A stretch of DNA of 64,000 bases from Unio delphinus (Eukaryota; Mollusca; Bivalvia; Unionida; Unionidae), in the NCBI GenBank assembly GCA_029339505.1, contig JAQISU010000122.1, forward strand, positions 11,027,001-11,091,000, in the 5' to 3' direction. Positions 45,082-60,540 of this stretch are shown here, piece by piece (within the stretch, counting starts at the first letter, position 1; the number at the start of each line of letters is the position of its first letter). Position numbers and translations under genes: made by a program. The notes under the pieces were generated by a model, which searched no databases, was not told the DNA's origin, and saw nothing but the letters and a program-made list of their open reading frames with translations.

Positions 45082-48000
45082 CAAGTGCCAGGGAGAGACA
45101 GATGCTATACTCAGTCAATAAAATTACCTATGATTGACCCGTGAAGTCACCACCTTCTCGGGTCGGTAAAATTACCTCCCAATTGATCCCTTAACCCTCC
45201 GCTTTCTATGACGTCTTCTAAGACGTAAACAACGGAAAGCTAACGGGATAAACTGTATGGACAACGGTGGTATCAATATATACATGACGAAAAGATAAAG
45301 AAGGTGAACATGTACATATAGACTTCCTAGAGCTCGGCGTGGCAAAAAACACCTACCAGGATCTAATTAATGTGGTCCTGGAAACAGACTTGATATCGGA
45401 CTTGATAATGAGGATCAACCAAGATCCGGTGAGTATCCAATAAATGAAATTGACAAAGCGTGTCACGCTCATGATGTAGTTAATAAAAGTTAAAACTTGC
45501 AAGATAGACATATTGCAGATGTAAAATTAACTCACGTGTTAAATTCCATATACAATAAATCATTCAAAGAATAATTATCAAATTGGTTGGTGAGATCAGC
45601 GATAAAAGGTAAACTGGTATTAAGAGCCGGTAAATTATCATCCGATTTTTATAATAATGGAATCAATTTATTATAGCCCAGGATGATACTGGAGATGCAG
45701 ATCAGCGATTAGTAAACTCCACGAGTCAGCCGGTGTCAAACATTCTACTGCTGCAAATTGGTTAGCACGACCGGCATTATGTCAGATATATCTACCACCG
45801 CCAACAAGAATCGAGTATACGCATTTTTATATCGGTGTTCTTAATGAAGTTAATCCGGCTGATTTTTTATTTCTACCACATGATACTTTCATAAATTGGT
45901 GGACGCTAATATACATAAAAATACGCGTCAACTGACTTTGATGTTGTAAGTTGATATAAATAAGAGCCGTTATTGACCAAGACAACAGCAGACGTTGTGT
46001 TCATATCAACCAAGATAATGTCGCTGTGGTCATAATAGGTATTTCACAATCCACCGTGTCCGTATTGAGAAATTCAAATCGTGATGGTTTCCAAAACGTT
46101 TGCTTTCGTGCAAAGTGAGCTCCAACGGAAGGAACGGTGAAACAATTATTTAGTAATTGCTCAATATTATCAGTTGAACATTTCTGAGAAAGATTTTTCA
46201 TTTCTTTGTAGAAAGATTCTAGACAGTACATTTCACCGTCAGGTCGTACAGATTGATCATATTTTTCACCATCTGAACACTTAAATATCCATACTGATAC
46301 AGGATCAATTTTACGTATTTCGTGAAAAAATCAGACATGTTTTCCTGGTAAAATATTACAGTTCGATCCCGTCTAAATATTGTTACTGCGTTAGTCGACG
46401 CGTGCACATTATGATCAATGATATAGAGTGGTCCGTATATGTATGTGTTATTTCTAGATTTAAGATTATATGCACTTCTTGATCGCTTCAAATTTAGATT
46501 TAGGTTATTTAAAACTACATGTTCTACCGTATTGTAACTACTGTATATATAATGGTAGTCTGTAAATACGCTTCAAATTTAATTTCAAGTGAATTACAAA
46601 TACATGTTGTGCCTTTTTTATATTAAGATCGAATATAGCTGTACATACTGTATACAAAATACTTCAATAACACCGTTAACTCAGCGTTTATGCATTATTT
46701 ACAAATTAACTACGAATATATGTCCGCAAATGGCCGGCCCACTCATGCCGTAACCTCTGATCTTCATATGAAGATCAGGTATATATATTTGTTTTATTTA
46801 AAGATATTAATGTTAAAGTAACTTTAACAATGTTTCCGTCATATCGCTACGATGTCTGCACTGAGGCAGTTAGTGGTGTCTAGCACTGGGACATCATTCT
46901 GCAGACACGAAGCATGATTCCCCTCCCAATCACATTATCCTGACACCAAGCCGACCAAAATTAGCATTAATCTCTTAATGCTGAGCGACAAGCGAGGCAG
47001 CTGTTAGTACCATTTTTGTAAGTATTTATTATGACTCGGCCAGGGATCGAACCCAAGACACCCCGCTTATACGGATAATGCTCTAACCACTAGACCACCT
47101 GAGCGGTTTAATTATTTAAAGACACACATTTAATATAAAATGAATTATGAATTATGAAAATATTACTGATATTACGTCTGCAATTTACAAATTTAAAAGA
47201 TCAAGATATAAGGTTATCTGATAAACTAAATCCTGAAGTAAATATTTCTGATTTCGAAAACTTGCAAGAGCTTAAATCCGGAGATAGATATACATAACCA
47301 TCAGAATATACATTTATAAAGTAAATTCAACAAGTTCGTTTTGCTTCATTAGTGGATGGTATAAGAAATAAAGAAATTCATATTTTATTTTAATGGAGTT
47401 GAAAGCGTTAGATTAGAACTATCTCGTGAATATGACCAAACAAATTATAAATACACGTGTAAGACAACTAAAAAGTATTGTAGAAAGTGAAAATAGTAAC
47501 CTTTCTGAAAAGTAAAAGTGAAAAAAGTAAGAGTTTAGTTATCCGTTGTTTTTGACTGAGGGTATCTGTTTTTGTCGTTAAGATTTTATATAGACTTTAA
47601 CCTCTTTAATTCGTCACAAAATTGCAACCCTAAAATTGTTCAATTTCCAAATGCTAATGGCATATTTCTAGTAAAAGCAAGCAAATCTGATCAGCAACAG
47701 AAGAAAACATACATTAAAAATTATAATCTTTGTCAGGCCAGAGACCTTTCCTTAGCGTAGAAAGTGCAAGTAGGAGTTTAGTTATCCGACTGCGGGTATC
47801 TTTTTGTGTTATTCAGATTTTGTGTAGAGATTCAGTTATATAATTTCCCTCATTAAATTCACTAAGTTACCAATCTGGCCAGTCAGTTTGAAATTTATTC
47901 ACGTCAGTATTGAATTATGACATCGGAAATAGGTCGCATTAATGGGTTATTGTAAAACAAATAGGAGGTATTTCTGCGATGATTGTATACAGAATATATA

Positions 48001-48308
48001 TCTGCTAAGACTGATCTGATATTTCAGTATTTGTCTGATAACTTCCCTTAATTACATTCACATATAAAAATGACTTCGATCACCGAAATTATATTTACGA
48101 TTCCTGGTGATATGTCTACCATAACTGTATGGATAATTATTGTATCGGATAGCACGAGCCCAAGGAATGTTTTTTTTTTTTTCTCATGATTCTAGTACTT
48201 TAGGAAAGATTTCGTTGATAAGACCGCTGAGTGTTTTCTTTAGTTAATCAGTTGTACGTGATGGCATTACAAATGATGGTAATTGTTGTTCGGTTATTTT
48301 AGAGTAAT
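45082..48308. repeat. array unit 2
   Basis: Same content as unit 1: PLA2 from ~45310, integrase from ~45657, polymerase 46001-46491 (-), SINE, palindrome, 118-aa-gene remnant from ~47140. Small differences only. Confidence 0.93.
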
Positions 48309-51300
48309 CAAGTGCCAGGGAGAGACAGATGCTATACTTAGTCAATAAAATTACCTATGATTGACCCGTGAAGTCACCACCTTCTCGGGTCGGTAAAATT
48401 ACCTCCCAATTGATCCCTTAACCCTCCGCTTTCTATGACGTCTTCTAAGACGTAACAACGGAAAGCTAACGGGATAAACTGTATGGACAACGGTGGTATC
48501 AATATATACATGACGAAAAGATAAAGAAGGTGAACATGTACATATAGACTTCCTAGAGCTCGGCGTGGCAAAAAACACCTACCAGGATATAATTAATGTG
48601 GTCCTGGAAACAGACTTGATATCGGACTTGATAATGAGGATCAACCAAGATCCGGTGAGTATCCAATAAATGAAATTGACAAAGCGTGTCACGCTCATGA
48701 TGTAGTTAATAAAAGTTAAAACTTGCAAGATAGACATATTGCAGATGTAAAATTAACTCACGTGTTAAATTCCATATACAATAAATCATTCAAAGAATAA
48801 TTATCAAATTGGTTGGTGAGATCTGCGATAAAAGGTAAACTGATATTAAGAGCCGGTAAATTATCATCCGATTTTTATAATAATGGAATCAATTTATCAT
48901 AGCCCAGGATGATACTGGAGATGCAGATCAGCGATTAGTAAACTCCACGAGTCAGCCGGTGTCAAACATTCTACTGCTGCAAATTGGTTAGCACGACCGG
49001 CATTATGTCAGATATATCTACCACCGCCAACAAGAATCGAGTATACGCATTTTTATATCGGTGTTCTTAATGAAGTTAATCCGGCTGATTTTTTATTTCT
49101 ACCACATGATACTTTCATAAATTGGTGGACGCTAATATACATAAAAATACGCGTCAACTGACTTTGATGTTGTAAGTTGATATAAATAAGAGCCGTTATT
49201 GACCAAGACAACAGCAGACGTTATGTTCATATCAACCAAGATAATGTCGCTGTGGTCATAATAGGTATTTCACAATCCACCGTGTCCGTATTGAGAAATT
49301 CAAATCGTGATGGTTTCCAAAACCTTTGCTTTCGTGCAAAATGAGCTCCAACGGAAGGAACGGTGAAACAATTATTTAGTAATTGCTCAATATTATCAGT
49401 TGAACATTTCTGAAAAAGATTTTTCATTTCTTTGTAGAAAGATTCTAGACAGTATATTTCACCGTCAGGTCGTACAGATTGATCATATTTTTCACCATCT
49501 GAACACTTAAATATCCATACTGATACAGGATCAATTTTACGTATTTCGTGAAAAAATCAGACATGTTTTCCTGGTAAAATATTACAGTTCGATCCCGTCT
49601 AAATATTGTTACTGCGTTAGTCGACGCGTGCACATTATGATAAATGATATAGAGTGGCCCGTATATGTATGTGTTATTTCTAGATTTAAGATTATATGCA
49701 CTTCTTGATCGCTTCAAATTTATATTTAGGTTATTTAAAACTACATGTTCTACCGTATTGTAACTACTGTATATATAATGGTAGTCTGTAAATACGCTTC
49801 AAATTTAATTTTAAGTGAATTACAAATACATGTTGTGCCTTTCTTATATTAAGATCGAATATAGCTGTACATACTGTATACAAAATACTTCAATAACACC
49901 GTTAACTCAGCGTTTATGCATTATTTACAAATTAACTACGAATATATGTCCGCAAATGGCCGGCCCACTCATGCCGTAACCTCTGATCTTCATATGAAGA
50001 TCAGGTATATATATTTGTTTTATTTAAAGATATTAATGTTAAAGTAACTTTAACAATGTTTCCGTCATATCGCTACGATGTCTGCACTGAGGCAGTTAGT
50101 GGTGTCTAGCACTGGGACATCATTCTGCAGACACGAAGCATGATTCCCCTCCCAATCACATTATCCTGACACCAAGCCGACCGAAATTAGCATTAATCTC
50201 TTAATGCTGAGCGACAAGCGAGGCAGCTGTTAGTACCATTTTTGTAAGTATTTATTATGACTCGGCCAGGGATCGAACCCAAGACACCCCGCTTATACGG
50301 ATAATGCTCTAACCACTAGACCACCTGAGCGGTTTAATTATTTAAAGACACACATTTAATATAAAATGAATTATGAATTATGAAAATATTACTGATATTA
50401 CGTCTGCAATTTACAAATTTAAAAGATCAAGATATAAGGTTATCTGATAAACTAAATCCTGAAGTAAATATTTCTGATTTCGAAAACTTGCAAGAGCTTA
50501 AATCCGGAGATAGATATACATAACCATCAGAATATACATTTATAAAGTAAATTCAACAAGTTCGTTTTGCTTTATTAGTGGATGGTATAAGAAATAAAGA
50601 AATTCATATTTTATTTTAATGGAGTTGAAAGCGTTAGATTAGAACTATCTCGTGAATATGACCAACAAATTATAAATACACGTGTAAGACAACTAAAAAG
50701 TATTGTAGAAAGTGAAAATAGTAACCTTTCTGAAAAGTAAATGTGAAAAAAGTAAGAGTTTAGTTATCCGTTGTTTTTGACTGAGGGTATCTGTTTTTGT
50801 CGTTAAGATTTTATATAGACTTTAACCTCTTTAATTCTTCACAAAATTGCAACCCTAAAATTGTTCAATTTGCAAATGCTAATGGCATATTTCTAGTAAA
50901 AGCAAGCAAATCTGATCAGCAACAGAAAACATACATTAAAAATTATAATCTTTGTCAGGCCAGAGACCTTTCCTTAGCGTAGAAAGTGCAAGTAGGAGTT
51001 TAGTTATCCGACTGCGGGTATCTTATTGTGTTATTCAGATTTTGTGTAGAGATTCAGTTATATAATTTCCCTCATTAAATTCACTAAGTTACCAATCTGG
51101 CCAGTCAGTTTGAAATTTATTCACATCAGTATTGAATTATGATATCGGAAATAGGTCGCATTAATGGGTTATTGTAAAACAAATAGGAGGTATTTCTGCG
51201 ATGATTGTATACAGAATATATATCTGCTAAGACTGATCTGATATTTCAGTATTTGTCTGATAACTTCCCTTAATTACATTCACATATAAAAATGACTTCG

Positions 51301-51531
51301 ATCACCGAAATTATATTTACGATTCCTGGTGATATGTCTACCATAACTGTACGGATAATTATTGTATCGGATAACACCAGCCCAAGGAATGTTTTTTTTT
51401 TTTTCCTCATGATTCTAGTACTTTAGGAAAGATTTCGTTGATAAGACCGCTGAGTGTTTTCTTTAGTTAATCAGTTGTACGTGATGGCATTACAAATGAT
51501 GGTAATTGTTGTTCGGTTATTTTAGAGTAAT
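48309..51531. repeat. array unit 3
   Basis: Same content as unit 1: polymerase remnants at 49227-49717 (-). It shares TATACTTAGTC near its start with unit 4 (units 1 and 2 have TATACTCAGTC), so units 3 and 4 are closest. Confidence 0.93.
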
Positions 51532-52500
51532 CAAGTGCCAGGGAGAGACAGATGCTATACTTAGTCAATAAAATTACCTATGATTGACCCGTGAAGTCAC
51601 CACCTTCTCGGGTCGGTAAAATTACCTCCCAATTGATCCCTTAACCCTCCGCTTTCTATGACGTCTTCTAAGACGTAAACAACGGAAAGCTAACGGGATA
51701 AACTGTATGGACAACGGTGGTATCAATATATACATGACGAAAAGATAAAGAAGGTGAACATGTACATATAGACTTCCTAGAGCTCGGCGTGGCAAAAAAC
51801 ACCTACCAGGATATAATTAATGTGGTCCTGGAAACAGACTTGATATCGGACTTGATAATGAGGATCAACCAAGATCCGGTGAGTATCCAATAAATGAAAT
51901 TGACAAAGCGTGTCACGCTCATGATGTAGTTAATACAAGTTAAAACTTGCAAGATAGACATATTGCAGATGTAAAATTAACTCACGTGTTAAATTCCATA
52001 TACAATAAATCATTCAAAGAATAATTATCAAATTGGTTGGTGAGATCTGCGATAAAAGGTAAACTGATATTAAGAGCCGGTAAATTATCATCCGATTTTT
52101 ATAATAATGGAATCAATTTATTATAGCCCAGGATGATACTGGAGATGCAGATCAGCGATTAGTAAACTCCACGAGTCAGCCGGTGTCAAACATTCTACTG
52201 CTGCAAATTGGTTAGCACGACCGGCATTATGTCAGATATATCTACCACCGCCAACAAGAATCGAGTATACGCATTTTTATATCGGTGTTCTTAATGAAGT
52301 TAATCCAGCTGATTTTTTATTTCTACCACATGATACTTTCATAAATTGGTGGACGCTAATATACATAAAAATACGCGTTAACTGACTTTGATGTTGTAAG
52401 TTGATAAGATCGCTGAGTGTTTTCTTTAGTTAATCAGTTGTACGTGATGGCATTACAAATGATGGTAATTGTTGTTCGGTTATTTTAAGGTAATCAAGAA
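51532..52500. repeat. array unit 4, internally deleted
   Basis: LINE 5' UTR, PLA2 and integrase remnants run to ~52404. The sequence then jumps within GTTGATA to the final ~95 bp of the unit (AGATCGCTGAGTG onward). It ends at the TA microsatellite. Confidence 0.92.
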
Positions 52501-52504
52501 ATAC

Positions 52505-52507
<3 letters not shown>

Positions 52508-52566
<59 letters not shown>

Positions 52567-52711
52567 TATACATATATATATATATACACAACTATATACA
52601 TACATATGAACATATATATATATGTATATATACAGATATATAGATATATAAATATATACATACAAATATATATATATATACATATATCTATTTATATATA
52701 TATATATACAT

Positions 52712-52748
<37 letters not shown>

Positions 52749-52895
52749 CACATATATATACATACATTTATATATACATATATATATATACTTATATAAA
52801 CATACATACATATATATATACATATATATATATATATATTCATATATATACACATATATATACACACATATATATATATACACACATATATACAT

Positions 52896-52973
<78 letters not shown>

Positions 52974-52990
52974 CACACACACACACACAC

Positions 52991-53021
<31 letters not shown>

Positions 53022-53038
53022 CGTGTACATTTATATAT
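52508..53038. repeat. compound TA/TACA microsatellite
   Basis: About 530 bp of TA mixed with TACATA, TACACA and a CA/TG tract (52975-53022). The long open frames on both strands are artefacts of the repeat. Confidence 0.97.
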
Positions 53039-53040
53039 AA

Positions 53041-54600
53041 TGCATATTAAAATTTCAGACTAAAATTAAATCGCATGATCGGACACTTATAATTGTATTA
53101 TATCGTTTTTAATTTTAGGTGAACAAAATTATGATGCGAACTAAAATGTAATGACAAGATTTGTAGAAACAAAATTACATTCCAGGTTTAAAGCGGGAGC
53201 ATCTATGACGCCAGGCAATATGAGCATCAGAAGGTAAATATTGGGTAATACATTAACAATCTGAAGACATCTAATTTTTTCTTTAAACTTTAATTAAACC
53301 ACAACATGAGCACTGGGAGCATACAAAAAAATGATATCACAGTTTGCCAAATAAATAAGCAATAACAATAATATGAATGTGACAAATAATAAGCTAACTA
53401 AAGAACATACTTGACACAAAAATGCCACGACAGTGATATTAACCTAAATCATTTATATTGACACTGATTGTTTCTGCTTTTATCATAATGTGTTTTTAAT
53501 TGATGATGCATCTATTAGGATAGAATTTTTAGTAAAAGTAATAAGATTGCCATTTTCTCTAAATGGTATTAAAGAAATGTTTCACTCATTTATATTAAAG
53601 CAATTTTCTAAAATATATTAAGATTATTTTTCAGTTATTTCTAAATCACAACTATGTATTAATGGAATAAACGTGAATGCTGTTACAAGCAAAAGGCAAT
53701 GTACATCGCTGCGCAATATTATTAACCCAGTAAGAGTCAGTAAGCCACAAGACTAAACATTAACATAATTTCAAAGAAAAGTGCTATTTCAGCAAACTCT
53801 CTGCAGAATGTCGTAAATACAATAAGGTTCTTATGTAATAGAGTGAGAGCATCTTTCTAGCTAGGGTGAAGTATACACCGGTATACCGCGGGATGGCCAT
53901 ATTTGATTTTGCCGTTGTGCCCAGATACATATAAATAAGCGCGCAAATCGTCCAGGTCAATTCCTCTCATGCAGAACCTAGAAAAGACTTGTATATCTCA
54001 TTACAAGTAAAAACTGTATATGTCGCAAACTTCTTTTAGAAATAGGCATGTTTAATGTTTGAGACTTTAATGGTAAAGTTCATATGTTTGCAACAATGTT
54101 CACTGAATTCTTTTATTTATAATATATTTTAATGGGATGTTTAATTGTTTATGGAATTCGTATTTAATTATATTGATGGTAATTTTTATTGTAAAAGGCA
54201 AATTCGCTACCAACTTAATGTATAGATTTAATGCTGAAAGAAAGTATTCTTTAAGTAACAAAATTAATATCTAGTAACATATTCCAAATCAATACATTTC
54301 TTTAAATTGATTATTGCATTAGTTAAATTTTATACCTTAGGCTATCATTAAATTGATCGAGATTTGACTATCCGTATTATATTCTAAAATGCAGAAATTA
54401 TACAAATTAATGAAGTTGGAAAGCTTAAAAGGAAAGTGTAATTTTATATGTATTTTATGTATTCTTAATATAAAGTTTTTAGATGTGTTTCTAGAATGCA
54501 CTAATATATATGTGTTGATTATTAAAATAAAATTCCTCTCATCCAGAAGCTAGAAAAAACATGTCTCTCTCAATACAGATGTAGCAGTGTCTCATCATCG
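53041..54600. other. intergenic host DNA, nothing recognised
   Basis: AT-rich, no gene or ordered repeat seen. The phrase CAATTCCTCTCATGCAGAAC near 53958 is echoed near 54531 as AATTCCTCTCATCCAGAAG, a hint of an old duplication. Confidence 0.45.
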
Positions 54601-54603
54601 TGG

Positions 54604-56703
<2,100 letters not shown>

Positions 56704-56801
56704 TCACTGCTGAGTCGATGTATGTTCAGGTAATTTGATCTGTGGTTCATCTGCTAAAGATACTGATTCAGAATCTCCATCGCTTTGTCCAGCGTCTGCA
56801 T
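56704..56801 (-). CDS. possible host terminal exon (minus strand)
   Basis: On the minus strand an acceptor (TTTTCTCGTTTATTAG) precedes 98 bp with one open frame ending TGA. It encodes an acidic stretch, ADAGQSDGDSESVSLADEP, then QIKLPEHTSTQQ. Its phase (two bases first) matches the single base left by the candidate exon at 58210-58278. No domain is recognised. The pair could be chance. Confidence 0.3.
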
Positions 56802-58209
56802 CTAATAAACGAGAAAATGCTCAAATCTCCGCCGTTTTAATAATATGGTCTTATTACTCTAGTGATAGTATTTAAACATACATATATTTCAGGTTGCAAA
56901 AAAAGTATTTTAAATAGATTATACCACGCTCGATACTACTGCAAATAGAGAAAATGTAAATATAAAATCATTCCAGAATTTGTAATTAAACATTTGCCGA
57001 AGACATGCTAATATTTATGGCCAAAAATGTCATTGCAACATTGCATGCATCATGCAAGAATATATATGGTGAACTGAGAACCATATCAACTGGATAAAAA
57101 TAATTTAGGTAAGTTACAGGAAGTATCGTTGTTAAAGGAATGTCAGAAAATATATCTAAATAAGTATCATATTTGGTTAAATACAGTTACAAATCAATAT
57201 TAATCAATGTTTAGCACATTTGTTCGAGTTGATAATGAAAACTAATTACTGAATGACATACCGATAACTAACTTAGTATTAACATCTGAAGTGCTTTACT
57301 TAATTTTGTGTCGTTTACAGTTTGTTTTAAGATTATACGAAAAGAGTGCCACTGTCAAAAGTTTAAAATAAATCGATTTCTCTCCTGAAGAAAGCAAGAA
57401 TTTAAGTGCAGAACACCGTGGCTTGCTATATAGCAACATGAACTTTATGCATCAAATCCTCTTTTGCTTGTATAAAAACAACGTAAACTACAAATGTTAG
57501 TAAAACTATATTTTATAAAGGAACTTGTAATAAACCCCTTTATAAACTATACATTTTACATTATATATTTGAAAAGTAAAGACCCATCCTATTACAAAAG
57601 ATGCTGACAGGGATGACCTAGAAACAAAAAGACAACAACCTTATGAACAAATATAGCTTTAATAGATAAAATATCACCTATTACTATATTGTATATTTTT
57701 CCATAGATGTAAAGTTATATATTATTTTAAAATAACAGCAAAACTAGCATTCTTCAAAATGTAGTGGATACGCAAAATGTATCGCAGTTACAATACAGGA
57801 TATTTAATATACAAAATCTCAAACATATATTTTACACAGCTAATAAACACAATTTATATATACTAAGATGTTAAATTAAGTCCTGTACTTGTTAATACAA
57901 CAAGTACACGACTTAACATCTTAACTAGATACAAGTTATGTGTATTAGCTGTGTCAAATGAAGACTGACTCCACACGTTAAAACGTTAGAACGAAAAGTT
58001 AGACAATATATCAAAGCAACAAAACACAACGCGTCAGTTTACTTAAGAGTAATGGGACTTAGTAATGTTCCTTTTACCATCAGTACATTACAAGTTGTTG
58101 GAGATGAGATTTTACATAAACAGTGCTAACATATATTAGGCAAACTTAACATTTTCTGGTGCAAAGACTTCATTAATTATACTTAAAAATGTAGTTTTGC
58201 TATACTCAC
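56802..58209. other. possible intron with a foldback element
   Basis: If the two minus-strand exons belong together this is their 1.4-kb intron. It holds the foldback at 57832-57956; otherwise nothing recognised. Confidence 0.3.
57832..57956. repeat. foldback/MITE-like inverted repeat
   Basis: Arms of ~60 bp (TTACACAGCTAATA... at 57832 and its complement ending near 57956) are separated by a 4-6 bp loop. The inner parts AAGATGTTAA and GTACTTGTT pair closely; a 5-bp insertion and several mismatches are present. No coding capacity. Confidence 0.65.
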
Positions 58210-58278
58210 TAAGAATACATCGTACTTGACATGGCTGCCGACGTACTGTCGCGGAGTCTTTAAATCCTTTCACAAATA
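58210..58278 (-). CDS. possible host internal exon (minus strand)
   Basis: 69 bp between the acceptor TTTTTTATGCAG and the donor GTGAGTAT. Only one frame is open and it encodes FVKGFKDSATVRRQPCQVRCIL. The splice sites are good matches to consensus but the exon is short and unrecognised. Confidence 0.3.
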
Positions 58279-59065
58279 CTGCATAAAAAAACAAATTATG
58301 AAAATCTCAAACATAGTCCAATCAGCAAATTGTCATGTCTGTTTTTTAATTTGGAAACGTACAGTTTAAATTCTAGCACTTCATGCTGATACATAGATTA
58401 TGACAACATTAAGTTTATAGATTGTAGACCAAATGAAGCTTCAAATAGAGTTTTCGACGCTAATAAATATTACCCAAGATATATTGCATGTTAAGCATAC
58501 TTTTGTCATATATAGCTTTATTTCACTATTTAACAGTTTTTCCAATTAATATCCAACATGTGCATAATGATAATAAAGATGACTGGAAGACTATTTAGCA
58601 TCAAACAATCTTACGTATTCACCTGGTTAGTGTCATTGGTAAGGTTAACAGAATCAGCAAACTGTAATACATTTAAAGTATGCTTCTTTATAGAATAGAG
58701 TAAATATACTTTACTTGACAATTTCTAGAGTGGCTTGCCTGTATAGCATTGTTAATGCCAAAGTTATAAAATATTATAACTGTAAGACAAAATAAACGAA
58801 AATTAGAAATTACAGCAAATGCATTTTACAAGATAACATAATGTGTAACTAAAAACTAACATTTTTTATAAACAAAGTTTTTAAACATTCAATGGAACAT
58901 GTACAAAGTTAAATTCGGAAAAGGGCAGAACTTAACATAGAAAAGTGCTTCTGAATATTATAACGGCAATGAAGAATTGACAAAGACAAAAGACTTTACA
59001 AGTTACTTAAAATAAAGATTTGTAACACATAAAAACGGATGCTGTACCTACATTTGAATATGATG
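58279..59065. other. host DNA, nothing recognised
   Basis: AT-rich; no exon or repeat seen. Confidence 0.45.
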
Positions 59066-59236
<171 letters not shown>

Positions 59237-59313
59237 GGCTTACAATAACAGGAGAATGTTCAAAATATGTGTTCATTCCCAAATATATCGATAATTAAAT
59301 ATGATACATTACA

Positions 59314-59990
59314 ATTCCTATTTCAAGTAAATAAGATATTATATTTTTCCAGTATATATTATAATTACATGTTCAGGTGATCTCTGTCCTGTATCAAAAT
59401 GTATCATCAATCCCAGTAACTAATTCCCAGTCGCGGACACACATGCATACACGAAAACACATACACGGATCACATAATTGTTCCAATCTGTGCCTTGAAA
59501 CATACAATATCGTTTGGAAAGTAAAAAAAAAGTTAAGGCCGTCAGTAGTTATGTGTATCAACGTGAATTATTATAGTTATTCTAATACGAAAAATTTAAA
59601 ACATCACAGACCAAAAGACAAGTGGGTGTGTTATTAAATGCAGCCGGGAACATTCCTATTTCAAGTAAATAAGACATTATATTTTCCCAGTATATATTAT
59701 AATTACATGTTTAGGTGATCTCTGTCCTGTATCAAAATGTATGATCAATCCCAGTAACTAATTCCCAGTCGCGGACACACATGCATACACGAAAACACAT
59801 ACACGGATCACATAATTGTTCCAATCTGTGCCTTGAAACATAAAATATCGTTTGGAAAGTAAAATAAAAGTTAAGGCCGTCAGTAGTTATGTGTATCAAC
59901 GTGAATTATTATAGTTATTCTAATACGAAAAATTTAAAACATCACAGACCAAAAGACAAGTGGGTGTGTTATTAAATGCAGCCGGGAACA
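59314..59990. repeat. 338-bp tandem duplication
   Basis: Copy 1 (59314-59651) and copy 2 (59652-59990) both start ATTCCTATTTCAAGTAAATA and end GCAGCCGGGAACA, with only a handful of differences, so the duplication is recent. Confidence 0.93.
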
Positions 59991-60441
59991 TGCCATATGA
60001 TAGAAGGTAATCTTTATAGCAAAACCAGACGAAACTATAATTAGAAAGCAAGTGCAAAACGCCACAACAATTATAAGATGCAGCGAGCGTCTTGGTTAGT
60101 TCAATAAGCGAATGCGCGATCAACATCATTTTTTAACAGACTTACCAAGACGAGAGATAAGCTGCAGCTGACTACTAAATAGCATTACTATCGGAATTAA
60201 CGCATTTGTATTAGAGCGGGCAATACAGTGCGATGTATATTAAGCTTGTGTCAATACATTCCAGTCGGTAAGGTTACAGGAAGATGCTGCCAGGTCCGGC
60301 TTGGAAAGTAGGTCATGCGGAAAATTTAACTACACGCATTGCAACAAGTTGCAAACCTGCGGTTTGATATTTCATCTACGTACAATGTTACCCAGGCAGG
60401 GATTAATCACGAAATTGCAAGTGAAAAGCCACAGCTACGAA

Positions 60442-60445
<4 letters not shown>

Positions 60446-60538
<93 letters not shown>
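60446..60538. repeat. (TA)n microsatellite
   Basis: About 93 bp of uninterrupted TA. Confidence 0.97.

Positions 60539-60540
<2 letters not shown>

Larger units (their letters stand above)
41859..52500. repeat. tandem array of a 3.22-kb unit holding a dead second Polinton
   Basis: Unit starts (CAAGTGCCAGGG) are at 41859, 45082, 48309 and 51532, giving lengths of 3223, 3227 and 3223 bp. The fourth unit has a ~2.4-kb internal deletion. Units differ by only scattered substitutions and 1-3 bp indels. Each carries LINE 5' UTR, PLA2, integrase, polymerase, SINE and 118-aa-protein remnants in the same order and with the same stops. Confidence 0.95.
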
